NCBI GenBank assembly: GCA_903869265.1
Contig: CAIPYE010000017.1
Coordinates: 248,001-312,000 of the forward strand
Direction of reading: 5' to 3'
Source: an uncultured delta proteobacterium
GTDB lineage: Bacteria; Desulfobacterota; Desulfobulbia; Desulfobulbales; Desulfurivibrionaceae
DNA: 64,000 nt
In this document: piece by piece, positions 9,056 to 16,146 of the stretch
Numbering within the stretch: position 1 is the stretch's first letter
How the letters are laid out: each line of letters opens with the position of its first letter
The notes under the pieces: generated by a model
What the model was told of the DNA's origin: nothing
What the model saw: only the letters and a program-made list of their open reading frames with translations
The model's database searches: none
Made by a program: the position numbers and the translations under genes

Positions 9056-9727
9056 CTATTGCTGGATGACAACCTGGGTGCCAAGGGCGACGACCTTGAA
9101 TAATTCCTCAATGTCCTTGTTGCACAGGGCTACGCAACCATAGGTCCAGTCCCAAGTTTCGCCTCCGCCATGGATGAAGATCTCGCCGCCCAGAGGGGTG
9201 TCCCAGGGGGGGATGGATTTTTTGGAGATTCTCTCAATGATCCGGTCGTGGTCGCTCTTGGTGATGAGCTTCTGTTCAAGGCCCCGCTCGGCGTCCTCAA
9301 TGCTCGGATAGCTCAAGCCCAGGGAAAGGTGGTATTTGCTGCGTGGGTTTTTCATGCAGATATAATAACTGCCTTCAGGGGTGCGCTTGTCTCCCTGGCG
9401 GATCTTGTCGCCAACCGGATTGAAGCCAAGCTTGATCGGGTAGGTGCGGAGCAGCTTTTCTTCGGAATAGAGGAAAAGCTTTTTCGTGGCTTTTTTAATG
9501 ACTATTTTCGGATCTTTGAGGGGAGCGGTGACTGGCAGGCCTGGGTCAATATCTTCATCGTTCTGCGGGCCGCAGGGGCTGTCCGCTTGGGGGAGTTGGG
9601 CGGTTTGTGAAGAAGGGCTTGTGGCGCATCCGCTTTGCAGGAAGGCGAAAGAAAGGACGAGCAACACGAAGAGAAAAACAGGCGGGGTTGATGACCCCAC
9701 AACGGAGAGTCGTGATTTCCAGATCAT
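9056..9727 (-). CDS. L,D-transpeptidase family lipoprotein (ErfK/YafK type)
   Basis: A 223-residue lipoprotein with the YkuD fold. The long hydrophobic leader ends in a lipobox, FLQSGC (lipidated Cys34). The catalytic region has FIHGGGETWDW followed by TYGCVAL, with Cys198 as the likely nucleophile. The Ser-His before the Cys of classical enzymes is replaced by Thr-Tyr, as in YafK/ErfK-like branches. KIVIKKATKKLFLYSEEKLL begins the domain. It may hydrolyse or exchange bonds on peptidoglycan rather than cross-link. It converges with the unrelated-length YkuD enzyme on the opposite strand. Confidence 0.88.
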   Translation of the reverse strand: MIWKSRLSVVGSSTPPVFLFVLLVLSFAFLQSGCATSPSSQTAQLPQADSPCGPQNDEDIDPGLPVTAPLKDPKIVIKKATKKLFLYSEEKLLRTYPIKLGFNPVGDKIRQGDKRTPEGSYYICMKNPRSKYHLSLGLSYPSIEDAERGLEQKLITKSDHDRIIERISKKSIPPWDTPLGGEIFIHGGGETWDWTYGCVALCNKDIEELFKVVALGTQVVIQQ

Positions 9728-9880
9728 AGTGCGAACTCCATCTCTTGTTAATTCGCAGACACGCTCTTGGTCCTTCTCTTGCCGAAAATTTCAGGAGGTT
9801 ACAGTCCTCATCGGCAACAAGCCTGAAAAATCATACGATATTCATGGCTAAAATGCACAGAAAAATCAGATTTTTTGTGC

Positions 9881-9920
9881 AAAAAAAATCCCCAGCCAAG
9901 ATGGCCGGGGATTTTTTTTA
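9881..9920 (-). terminator. Rho-independent terminator of the tusA-dsrE-like operon
   Basis: A GC-rich hairpin (AATCCCC-GCC paired with GGC-GGGGATT) is flanked by A8 on the left and T8 on the right. It can terminate on the minus strand just after the 57-residue gene at 9947. The symmetric tracts also allow termination in the other direction. The 9728-9880 stretch between it and the lipoprotein gene holds no gene. Confidence 0.8.
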
Positions 9921-9946
9921 GTTCGTATCGGTTGAAAAAGTCTTGC

Positions 9947-10120
9947 TTACCACCAGCAGATGGTCTGGTCGACGGCGAAAACTTTATCCAGCAATGCGCT
10001 GTAATCGGGGTTCTCAACATTGAGATCAAAGGACTCAACTTCACGCCCTTCGGAGACGATCTCCACCAGCTTCTTGGTGTCGTCACTGGGCGCAGAACGG
10101 TATACATTCAAGAGTTTCAT
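9947..10120 (-). CDS. Small conserved protein of the sulfur (YTD-like) cluster, 57 residues
   Basis: A real gene on context and translation signals: an AAGGAG ribosome site lies at proper spacing before the ATG at 10120, and a terminator follows the stop. The product starts MKLLNVYRSAPSDDTKKLVE and ends FAVDQTICWW, a striking C-terminus with a single Cys before two Trp. The composition is soluble, with no signal peptide. It is the last gene of the leftward tusA/dsrE-like operon, so a role in sulfane-sulfur handling is plausible but unproven. The single Cys could carry a persulfide. I know of no domain name for it. Confidence 0.75.
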   Translation of the reverse strand: MKLLNVYRSAPSDDTKKLVEIVSEGREVESFDLNVENPDYSALLDKVFAVDQTICWW

Positions 10121-10153
10121 CGGAACACTCCTTGTTGTTGATTGGGTAATTTC

Positions 10154-10468
10154 TTAGCTCTTGTCGGAGCGCAGAATGCCGTAGGGGATAATAATTTCCA
10201 GGTCGCGCAGCTGCTTGCCGATCTCCTCGAGGGTGATCTTGACCATGCCGTGGTTCTCGACATTGGCGTCCACAGTGCTGTAGACCTCGCCTTCCATGTC
10301 GCGAACCCACTCGATGTTCTCCTTGTGGTAGTCGCTCAGGTCGGCAAGTTCATTGTTCATGACATAGGCATACGAGTACATGTTCTCGACGGCCAACCCC
10401 AGGGTGGAGCGGATGCCGTCCAGGGTGTACTCCTTGTTTACCAACAGAAAACCTACTTTCTTGGACAT
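10154..10468 (-). CDS. DsrF/TusC-like protein of the sulfur cluster, 104 residues
   Basis: A 104-residue soluble protein, MSKKVGFLLVNKEYTLDG then IRSTLGLAVENMYSYAYVMN. Its first strand, loop and helix follow the pattern of the DsrE/DsrF/TusC sulfur-relay fold. It has no cysteine, so it could be a structural partner rather than a persulfide carrier. A GGAG ribosome site precedes the ATG. It lies 10 bp after the DsrE-like gene and 33 bp before the 57-residue gene, in one operon with tusA. Assignment to DsrF/TusC is by pattern only; a structure prediction could overturn it. Confidence 0.65.
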   Translation of the reverse strand: MSKKVGFLLVNKEYTLDGIRSTLGLAVENMYSYAYVMNNELADLSDYHKENIEWVRDMEGEVYSTVDANVENHGMVKITLEEIGKQLRDLEIIIPYGILRSDKS

Positions 10469-10478
10469 GGTTCTCTCC

Positions 10479-10793
10479 TTATAAGGTCAGGTAGCATTCG
10501 TAGTCTTCGATGATTTCGCCATGCTGGGACTGGGTGGCCATCTTCTTGGCCTCAAGTCCTTTGGGAATATCGGCGGGATCATAGCCTGCGTTTTTGTAGC
10601 TGTCCACGCAGATGGACACGTCGTCGGCCAGTTCGCAGAGTTCCGGGAACTCCTTGCACTTGGTCAGATGAACACCGAACCAGCTGAAGAAAACCTTTAC
10701 CTTGGAACCCTTGGCCTTGGCGGCCTTGGTGATCCCCATGACATGGCGCATGTGCTGGGGAGAGGTAACAAAAATACCTAAACTTTTAGCCAT
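10479..10793 (-). CDS. DsrE-like sulfur-relay protein, 104 residues
   Basis: A DsrE/DsrF-fold protein thought to pass sulfane sulfur between carriers such as TusA in the cytoplasm. It starts MAKSLGIFVTSPQHMRHVMG with GITKAAKAKGSKVKVFFSWF, the usual beta-alpha-beta with a helix after the first strand. Cysteines occur in HLTKCKEFPELCELADDVSIC; one in this central loop is the likely persulfide site by analogy with DsrE/TusD. AGGAG precedes the start. It is separated from tusA by 69 bp that contain a terminator-like hairpin. Confidence 0.78.
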   Translation of the reverse strand: MAKSLGIFVTSPQHMRHVMGITKAAKAKGSKVKVFFSWFGVHLTKCKEFPELCELADDVSICVDSYKNAGYDPADIPKGLEAKKMATQSQHGEIIEDYECYLTL

Positions 10794-10807
10794 TTCCTGT
10801 CTCCTGA

Positions 10808-10841
10808 TGCAAAATTAAAGGCGCAGGACTTTGCCTGCGCC
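10808..10841 (-). terminator. Intercistronic hairpin between tusA and the DsrE-like gene
   Basis: On the minus strand GGCGCAGG and CCTGCGCC form a perfect 8-bp GC-rich stem with a 6-base loop (10820-10841), followed by TTTAATTTTG. Placed after tusA and before the DsrE-like gene, it probably acts as a partial terminator or 3'-end stabiliser, giving tusA more transcript than its downstream neighbours. Confidence 0.6.
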
Positions 10842-10862
10842 GCTTCGTGTGGAGTAAAAAGC

Positions 10863-11123
10863 CTATTTTTTCTGGAGGTAGAAGCGGATGAAGCCGGAAT
10901 CTTCCTTTTCACCCAGGTAAATATGGCCGGAACGGGTGCACCAACCGGGCAAATCGTTGCGGGAGCCGGGATCGGTGCCGAGGATCTCCAGAATCTCGCC
11001 GGCGTTGATCTTGTCCATTTCTTTCTTGGTGCGCAGCAGGGGCATGGGGCAGCTCAGACCTTTTGCGTCCAGGGTGCGGGTCGGGGTGATACCATCCGGG
11101 GCTACTTTGACATCGTCGCTCAT
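10863..11123 (-). CDS. tusA: TusA-family sulfur carrier protein
   Basis: An 86-residue sulfurtransferase/sulfur carrier of the SirA/TusA/YeeD family. The hallmark CPxP is present as LDAKGLSCPMPLLRTKKEM, with Cys25 the persulfide-forming residue. A second Cys (WCTRSGHIYLG) sits in the C-terminal half. The ATG at 11123 is preceded by AAGGAGG at ideal spacing; a longer in-frame start at 11162 lacks one. TusA receives sulfane sulfur and hands it to DsrE-type proteins. The divergent YedE-type transporter and the DsrE-like genes downstream fit that role. Confidence 0.93.
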   Translation of the reverse strand: MSDDVKVAPDGITPTRTLDAKGLSCPMPLLRTKKEMDKINAGEILEILGTDPGSRNDLPGWCTRSGHIYLGEKEDSGFIRFYLQKK

Positions 11124-11441
11124 GGTTTCCTCCTTAAAAGGGTATAGGGGTAATTTCTGCAAAGTAAAAAATAAGCGGCAGCAGATTCAAGCTGCGCTGT
11201 AACGCACATCCCTTGGCGCATTGGGGGGAGGATTTTTCACACAAAAAAACAGCCAAGGCTCTTTCATGCAACATTGGGTCTCTACCAACATTCATGGGGC
11301 ATGTCAAGGGAATTTATGAATGGCGGCTCATGGGTGACAAGAGGGGAAAAGAGACCATTTATCAGGAGGATTAGGGGATATGACCCTGTCGGAATCCAAG
11401 GGGATTATGGCGCTTGATGTCTGGAAAAGGGTTTGCCAAAC

Positions 11442-11470
11442 TTGACAAAATTTTATAGCGTGGGTAAAGG
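11442..11470 (+). promoter_or_regulatory. Probable sigma-70 promoter for the YedE gene
   Basis: TTGACA (11442-11447), a 17-bp spacer and TAAAGG (11465-11470) lie about 120 bp upstream of the YedE start. The -35 is perfect and the -10 is fair. A transcript from here would pass through the hairpin and T-run at 11498-11531 before reaching the gene. The rest of the 466-bp divergent region (11124-11589) holds no gene that I can support. Confidence 0.5.
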
Positions 11471-11497
11471 GGGTATCGGTACACAATCATAAGTATT

Positions 11498-11531
11498 AGG
11501 AAATTGTAACGGGAATTTCCTGTTTTTTTTT
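11498..11531 (+). terminator. Terminator-like hairpin in the YedE leader (possible attenuator)
   Basis: AGGAAATT (11498-11505) pairs perfectly with AATTTCCT (11514-11521) around an 8-base loop. A run of nine T begins two bases later. This is the shape of an intrinsic terminator, but it lies about 60 bp before the YedE ATG on the same strand. The stem is AU-rich, so termination would be partial. It may regulate read-through, or simply end leader transcripts if the true promoter lies downstream. Confidence 0.5.
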
Positions 11532-11589
11532 GTTGTCTGGCTTATCTTTTTGTAATTATTCTGGGAAAAATGGAAAGAGGAGGTCTGGG

Positions 11590-12852
11590 ATGGGCGAAGA
11601 AAGCGTTATGGGGAGCAAGGTCACAGGGCTGTACAAAAAGTTGTGCAAGGATGAGTGGAATTCCATCACGTCCGGGATCATCGTGGCTTTTTTGAGTGTT
11701 TTGATTCTTGTTTGGGCAAGGCCCTGGGGCGCGGTTGGCGCCATCCGCAACTGGGGTGAGTGGATCATCTACGGTCTCGGCTTTTGGGACAAGCTGGGTT
11801 TGTGGGAAGCAGCGGCCCCCAAGAGCGCCCTGCTCGACACCGGTTCGGTGATCGGCATCGGTTTCGTGGCCGGGGCCTTTGTCTCCGCCAACCTGGGTGA
11901 CAACTTCGACATCCGCATCCCGCCGGTTCTGGAGATGGTCAAGGGGTTGGTGGCCGGGGTGCTCATGGGCATTGGTTCCGCCTTTGCCGGCGGCTGTAAC
12001 GTGGGCGGTATGTACAACGCCATTGGCAATCTGGCTGCCAACGGCTTTGCCATGTGGCTGGGTTTGGTGCTGGGCGTGCTTCTTGGCCTCAAATACATCT
12101 ACTGGGAAATGGAGCATATCTCCTGGGGATCGGGCGGTGCCAAGACCATCGAGGTTCCGGTGCCCATGCGTCGGATTCTCGGCATCCTGGGCCTGGTTGG
12201 CCTGGTGTGGGGTGCGTATGCCTATGGAGACAAGGTTATTCATGTGGCGGATTACACGAATCTGGAAGAGGGCGCTGCCCTGGGTATCGCAGGCGGGTTG
12301 AGCGGCTTGCTGCTCATTGCCGCTGCGATCGGCTATACCATGCAGCGTGGCCGTTGGTGCATGGTGCAGGCCTTCCGTGAGCCGCACATGACCGGCGATT
12401 ACACCCTGGCCAAGGGCGTCATGGTCAGCATCCTGTTGCTTGCTGTCGGCATCGCGGTGGTCAAGGCCACCGGTCTGCGTGAGCCGGTGCATTATGTGCG
12501 CGGAACCTTCGGTTTTGGCGGGGTGTTCGGCGGCCTTATCTTCGGGCTGGGTGCCATGCTTGCGGGCGGCTGCGGTTCCGGCAGCCTCTGGCGGGTGGGC
12601 GAAGGCCAGGTCAAGCTGTGGCTGACCGTTGTCACCTTCGGGGTATCCAATGCTATTCTGACCCCTAAGTTCAAGGATTTCGGCTGGGAAGGCACTGCTG
12701 AGAAAAGCGGCGTCCTCGGCCAGTGGATTTACATGCCGGATACCTTCTTGGGATACGGCGGCACCCTGGCGGTGATCGCCCTTTCCATGTGCCTGTGGTA
12801 CCTCATTGTCAGCTGGAACGAGGATACCGGCAAGCTGATGATTGAGATGTAA
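11590..12852 (+). CDS. YeeE/YedE family sulfur-compound transporter
   Basis: A 420-residue integral membrane protein of the YeeE/YedE (TsuA-like) family, whose characterised member imports thiosulfate. Several long hydrophobic helices are present. The paired family motifs are intact: AFAGGCNVGG (Cys136), RGRWCMVQAF (Cys257) and AGGCGSGSLW (Cys328), the cysteines proposed to relay the sulfur substrate. The ATG at 11590 follows GAGGAGG by six bases. It is divergent from tusA and the dsrE-like genes, so it probably moves a reduced sulfur compound to TusA. The natural substrate (thiosulfate, sulfite or polysulfide) is not readable from sequence. Confidence 0.92.
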   Translation: MGEESVMGSKVTGLYKKLCKDEWNSITSGIIVAFLSVLILVWARPWGAVGAIRNWGEWIIYGLGFWDKLGLWEAAAPKSALLDTGSVIGIGFVAGAFVSANLGDNFDIRIPPVLEMVKGLVAGVLMGIGSAFAGGCNVGGMYNAIGNLAANGFAMWLGLVLGVLLGLKYIYWEMEHISWGSGGAKTIEVPVPMRRILGILGLVGLVWGAYAYGDKVIHVADYTNLEEGAALGIAGGLSGLLLIAAAIGYTMQRGRWCMVQAFREPHMTGDYTLAKGVMVSILLLAVGIAVVKATGLREPVHYVRGTFGFGGVFGGLIFGLGAMLAGGCGSGSLWRVGEGQVKLWLTVVTFGVSNAILTPKFKDFGWEGTAEKSGVLGQWIYMPDTFLGYGGTLAVIALSMCLWYLIVSWNEDTGKLMIEM

Positions 12853-12892
12853 ACAAAAAACCATCATGCCGCTGGTCGGCATAGATTAACAC

Positions 12893-12934
12893 AAATCGCA
12901 TCCCCTGAATATTTCAGGGGATGCGATTTTTTTT
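12893..12934 (+). terminator. Rho-independent terminator after the YedE gene
   Basis: A 16-bp perfect stem (AAATCGCATCCCCTGA with its complement) closes on a short loop and runs into T8. It lies 40 bp downstream of the YedE stop, so the transporter is transcribed alone. Confidence 0.9.
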
Positions 12935-13064
12935 GTCCTGCGTTCCGCAGCCCGGTAAGGGCCGCGGTTATTTCCCTTGACAGCGCTTTGCCTGTCGTCC
13001 TAGCATTGTGGTAGGCTTCATGTACGAGGGTACCCATCTTTTTTTGTGTCCACAGGGTGTTTCT

Positions 13065-14996
13065 ATGGTCGAGGCGGTTTCCGGGCTGCACCAGCATGTT
13101 TCCATATCTTTGGGGCAACTGCTGCAAAACGGCGAGATTGTCGCCATTGTCGATGATGACGCGGCAATTCGCGAGCCGCTCAGGATTTATTTTGAAGAGC
13201 ACGGCCTGCCTGTGGCGGAATGCGCTTCGGCGGCAGACCTCATGCAGGTGATGGGTTCCCGCAATGTGGCCCTAGTCCTTCTTGACATCGGTCTTCCGGA
13301 TACCGATGGCCTTTCGCTTTTGCCCCGGATCGTGGATCAGTACCCTGATTCCGCCGTGGTCATGCTCACCGGCGTTGTTGACCTGCGGGTGGCTCTCGAC
13401 TGCATGCGCAAGGGTGCCACGGACTACCTATCCAAACCGGTGCAGCTTGAAGAAATATTCCATGTGGCGCGCAAGGCCTTGGAAAAGCGGCGGCTGATTT
13501 TCGAAAACCGCAAATATCAGGAAGAGCTGGAAGAGGCGCACTTCAGGATCCAGCTGCTGCATCAGTTGTCGGTGAAGATGAACACCGTGTATCTGAGCAC
13601 CGGAGAGCTGGATCAGATTCTGCGGGCGGTTTTGGTGGGGATCACCTCCAAGGAAGGGCTGGGTTTTAATCGCGCCTTTTTGGTTATGTTCGACGAGGAC
13701 CGCCGGTTTTTGCGGGGGAAGATGGCCATTGGTCCGAGTTCCCGGGCGGAGGCCGGGCGGGTTTGGGGGGAGATTGAAAAGCGGGATCTTAACTTTTTAG
13801 AGATCGTTGACAATCTTAAGGAAACCAGCAAGACCCAGGACGCCACGGTCAACGCTATTGCCAGGGGGTTGGTGGTTTCGGCCCAGGACACGGAGAATAT
13901 CCTGATCAGCTCCGTGCTGGGCCGGAGGAGCTTCCGGGTTTCGCCGGAAAACAGCTGGGTGCCTGTGCCCCTTGAGCGGCGCAACGGGAATAACAGCAGG
14001 CGGAACAATGGGGCCACCATTCATGAGCGTCGGGGAGAGGAAGATGAGAATGTTCCTGCCCTTGCCGCACCCAGGGATCTTATCAATATTCTTGATGAGG
14101 ATTCTTTTGTCGTGGTGCCGCTGTACTCGCCGGGCCGCCCTTTCGGGGTGATCATCGCCGACAATTATGTGACCCGGAGGGATATTCAGGATGCCCACAT
14201 CGGCGCCCTGGAGCTTTTTGCCAGCCAGGCCAGTCTCGCCATTGAGCAGAGTCTTCTGCACAATGAGCGGCAACGCAAGATTGCCGAACTTGAAGCGGTG
14301 AATCAGGAGCTTGACCGGAGCAAGGATCTGTTGGTCGAGGCGGAGCGTTACTCCGCCCTGGGCCACATGGCGGCCCAATTGGTCCACATCATCCGAAACC
14401 CCATCACCTCCATCGGCGGGGTTTCCCGCATCCTGAGTAAGAAAAATGTCGATCCTGAATGGGCAAAATACCTGAATGTCATTATCCATGAAACCGAGCG
14501 GGTGGAAGCCACCCTGGAGGATCTTTTTGCTTTTGTAGGTCAGGGTGAAATCCACAAGGAGGAACTCGCCCTGTGCGAGGTGATCAGGAAAACCGCACTC
14601 CTGCTCCAGTCGAGCATGGCGAAACATGGCGTGACCTGGGAGATGGAATGCCCTGCCCCGGAGCCGGTTATCCAAGGGGACATGCATCAACTCCGCCAGG
14701 TGTTTCTCCATCTGTTCAAGAATGCGGTGGAGGCCATGGCCTATGGGGGCAAGTTGACCATTGTCGTGGCTGTTGCCGAGGGGCAGGCCATTGTCTCGGT
14801 GATCGACACCGGACCTGGCATTCCTGAATCCTATCTGGCTCAGGCCAAGGACCCGTTTTTTACCACGAAAACCTACGGGACCGGCATGGGGTTGACCCTG
14901 GTTGATCGGATTGTCAGCGCCCATGGCGGCAGTTTTTCTCTCAAGCCCCATCCGGGTGGCGGCCTGGAAGTCCGGGTTGTTCTGCCCTTCCAGTAA
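13065..14996 (+). CDS. Receiver-GAF-histidine kinase hybrid
   Basis: A cytoplasmic signalling protein with the receiver domain at the N-terminus (acceptor Asp in LLDIGLPDTDG; Lys in YLSKPVQ). A coiled linker follows, then a GAF domain interrupted by a low-complexity loop rich in Arg, Asn and Glu. A complete kinase core comes last: the H-box is LVHIIRNPITSIGG, where the usual AHEIRNP is altered, the N-box is HLFKNAVEAM, and the G-boxes are DTGPGIP and GTGMGLTL. No membrane segment is present. The ATG at 13065 is my choice; in-frame starts at 13008 and 13020 are possible and none has a good ribosome site. No dedicated partner is adjacent. Confidence 0.8.
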   Translation: MVEAVSGLHQHVSISLGQLLQNGEIVAIVDDDAAIREPLRIYFEEHGLPVAECASAADLMQVMGSRNVALVLLDIGLPDTDGLSLLPRIVDQYPDSAVVMLTGVVDLRVALDCMRKGATDYLSKPVQLEEIFHVARKALEKRRLIFENRKYQEELEEAHFRIQLLHQLSVKMNTVYLSTGELDQILRAVLVGITSKEGLGFNRAFLVMFDEDRRFLRGKMAIGPSSRAEAGRVWGEIEKRDLNFLEIVDNLKETSKTQDATVNAIARGLVVSAQDTENILISSVLGRRSFRVSPENSWVPVPLERRNGNNSRRNNGATIHERRGEEDENVPALAAPRDLINILDEDSFVVVPLYSPGRPFGVIIADNYVTRRDIQDAHIGALELFASQASLAIEQSLLHNERQRKIAELEAVNQELDRSKDLLVEAERYSALGHMAAQLVHIIRNPITSIGGVSRILSKKNVDPEWAKYLNVIIHETERVEATLEDLFAFVGQGEIHKEELALCEVIRKTALLLQSSMAKHGVTWEMECPAPEPVIQGDMHQLRQVFLHLFKNAVEAMAYGGKLTIVVAVAEGQAIVSVIDTGPGIPESYLAQAKDPFFTTKTYGTGMGLTLVDRIVSAHGGSFSLKPHPGGGLEVRVVLPFQ

Positions 14997-15050
14997 TTCC
15001 CACGCCTGTTTTACATATATTTATGTCGCCAGACAACAGGCGAGGACAAC

Positions 15051-16136
15051 ATGAAAATCGGAGAGACCCCCCTTTTTCTCAAGGGGATACAGTTGCCAGT
15101 TTCAGGCCGGAGCGAGGGCGGAGACAAGCCGGGCCTGCCGGCGTCGTTGCTCTTCGGGCAGGGGCAACTGGTCAGGGGGGAGGTGACGGGCTTTACCCCG
15201 GACGGCAAAATCCTTCTTGATATCGGCGGGCAGATTGTTGAGGCACGCAGCGAGGTGGCGCTTAAGCCGGGCAGCGCCCTATGGCTTGAGGTGCAGCAGA
15301 CGGAGCCTCTGTGGTTGCGGGTGGCCGACAAAAAAGGGGCGGTCCAGGAATTTCTCCGCCAGTATTATGCCGACCCTGCCGCCATGGGCAAGGGGTTGCG
15401 GGCTTTGCAAGGGCTCGCCTTTTTTGCGGACGCGGAAAAAAGTTTGGCAGACCAGGCCGGGGTGCTCCAGAATTTTGCCAATGGTGCCATGGGGGCGGAT
15501 GCCGATCCAGGCCGGATCATCCGGTTGCTGGGCATGTTGGGCAGCGGGGTCGCGGCAGAAAATAACGGCACGGGTCAGGCTGGGCCGGGGTCGCAAAAAC
15601 TCCACGAATTGGTCGCCTTGCTGGCCGAGGATCGGGGTGGGGTTCTTGGCAAAGCGAATGCCTCCACCATGCACAAACTCGGCCTGCTTCTGGAATTACA
15701 GGGCGAACTCAATGGTCTGCCCGTCTCGGCCCAGCAGGGGCAGTTGCTCTTGTTCCCCTGCGTTTTTGCCTTGGGTGCAGGGGTGGGGCAGTGGCTTTTC
15801 ACCATGAACCCCGGCGAGGATCAGGCGGCAACAGGCGAGGAACGTGGCTATACCCTTTCTTTTTTTCTGGAGATGAGTCGGTTGGGGGAGGTGCAGATTC
15901 AACTTCGGGTCAAGGGCCAGACCCTGCAAGGGGAATGCGTCGTGGGCAGTGAGGCGGTGCGGGAGCATCTTGCCCCGCAGCTTGGTGAGCTTGAGGAGCT
16001 GTTGGGCAAACTCGGCTACGGGGTGGTCCATTTTTCCTGCCGGGTTGCCAAGACCAGCATGCTGGAATCGTTGAAGAGCACCATTGAGACTGCGGCGCAA
16101 ATGGAGAGCGTCAGGATTGTTGATCTGGAGGCCTGA
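15051..16136 (+). CDS. FliK-like protein (flagellar hook-length control C-terminal domain)
   Basis: A 361-residue protein. Residues of about 260-345 match the FliK C-terminal domain pattern: YTLSFFLEMSRLGEVQIQLR, then an alternating strand pattern and a helix HLAPQLGELEELLGKLGY. The N-terminal part is a beta-rich segment with GEVTGFTPDGKILLDIGGQ, and a variable middle follows. In FliK the C-terminal domain switches the export apparatus to filament substrates. No other flagellar gene is in the window, so this could be a FliK paralogue with another role. It follows the hybrid kinase by about 55 bp. Confidence 0.65.
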   Translation: MKIGETPLFLKGIQLPVSGRSEGGDKPGLPASLLFGQGQLVRGEVTGFTPDGKILLDIGGQIVEARSEVALKPGSALWLEVQQTEPLWLRVADKKGAVQEFLRQYYADPAAMGKGLRALQGLAFFADAEKSLADQAGVLQNFANGAMGADADPGRIIRLLGMLGSGVAAENNGTGQAGPGSQKLHELVALLAEDRGGVLGKANASTMHKLGLLLELQGELNGLPVSAQQGQLLLFPCVFALGAGVGQWLFTMNPGEDQAATGEERGYTLSFFLEMSRLGEVQIQLRVKGQTLQGECVVGSEAVREHLAPQLGELEELLGKLGYGVVHFSCRVAKTSMLESLKSTIETAAQMESVRIVDLEA

Positions 16137-16146
16137 CAGCCAGGCG

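Noticed and set aside
13008-13064. Upstream start codons for the hybrid kinase
   Set aside because: They add residues without a ribosome site or domain; 13065 was preferred, but this is uncertain.
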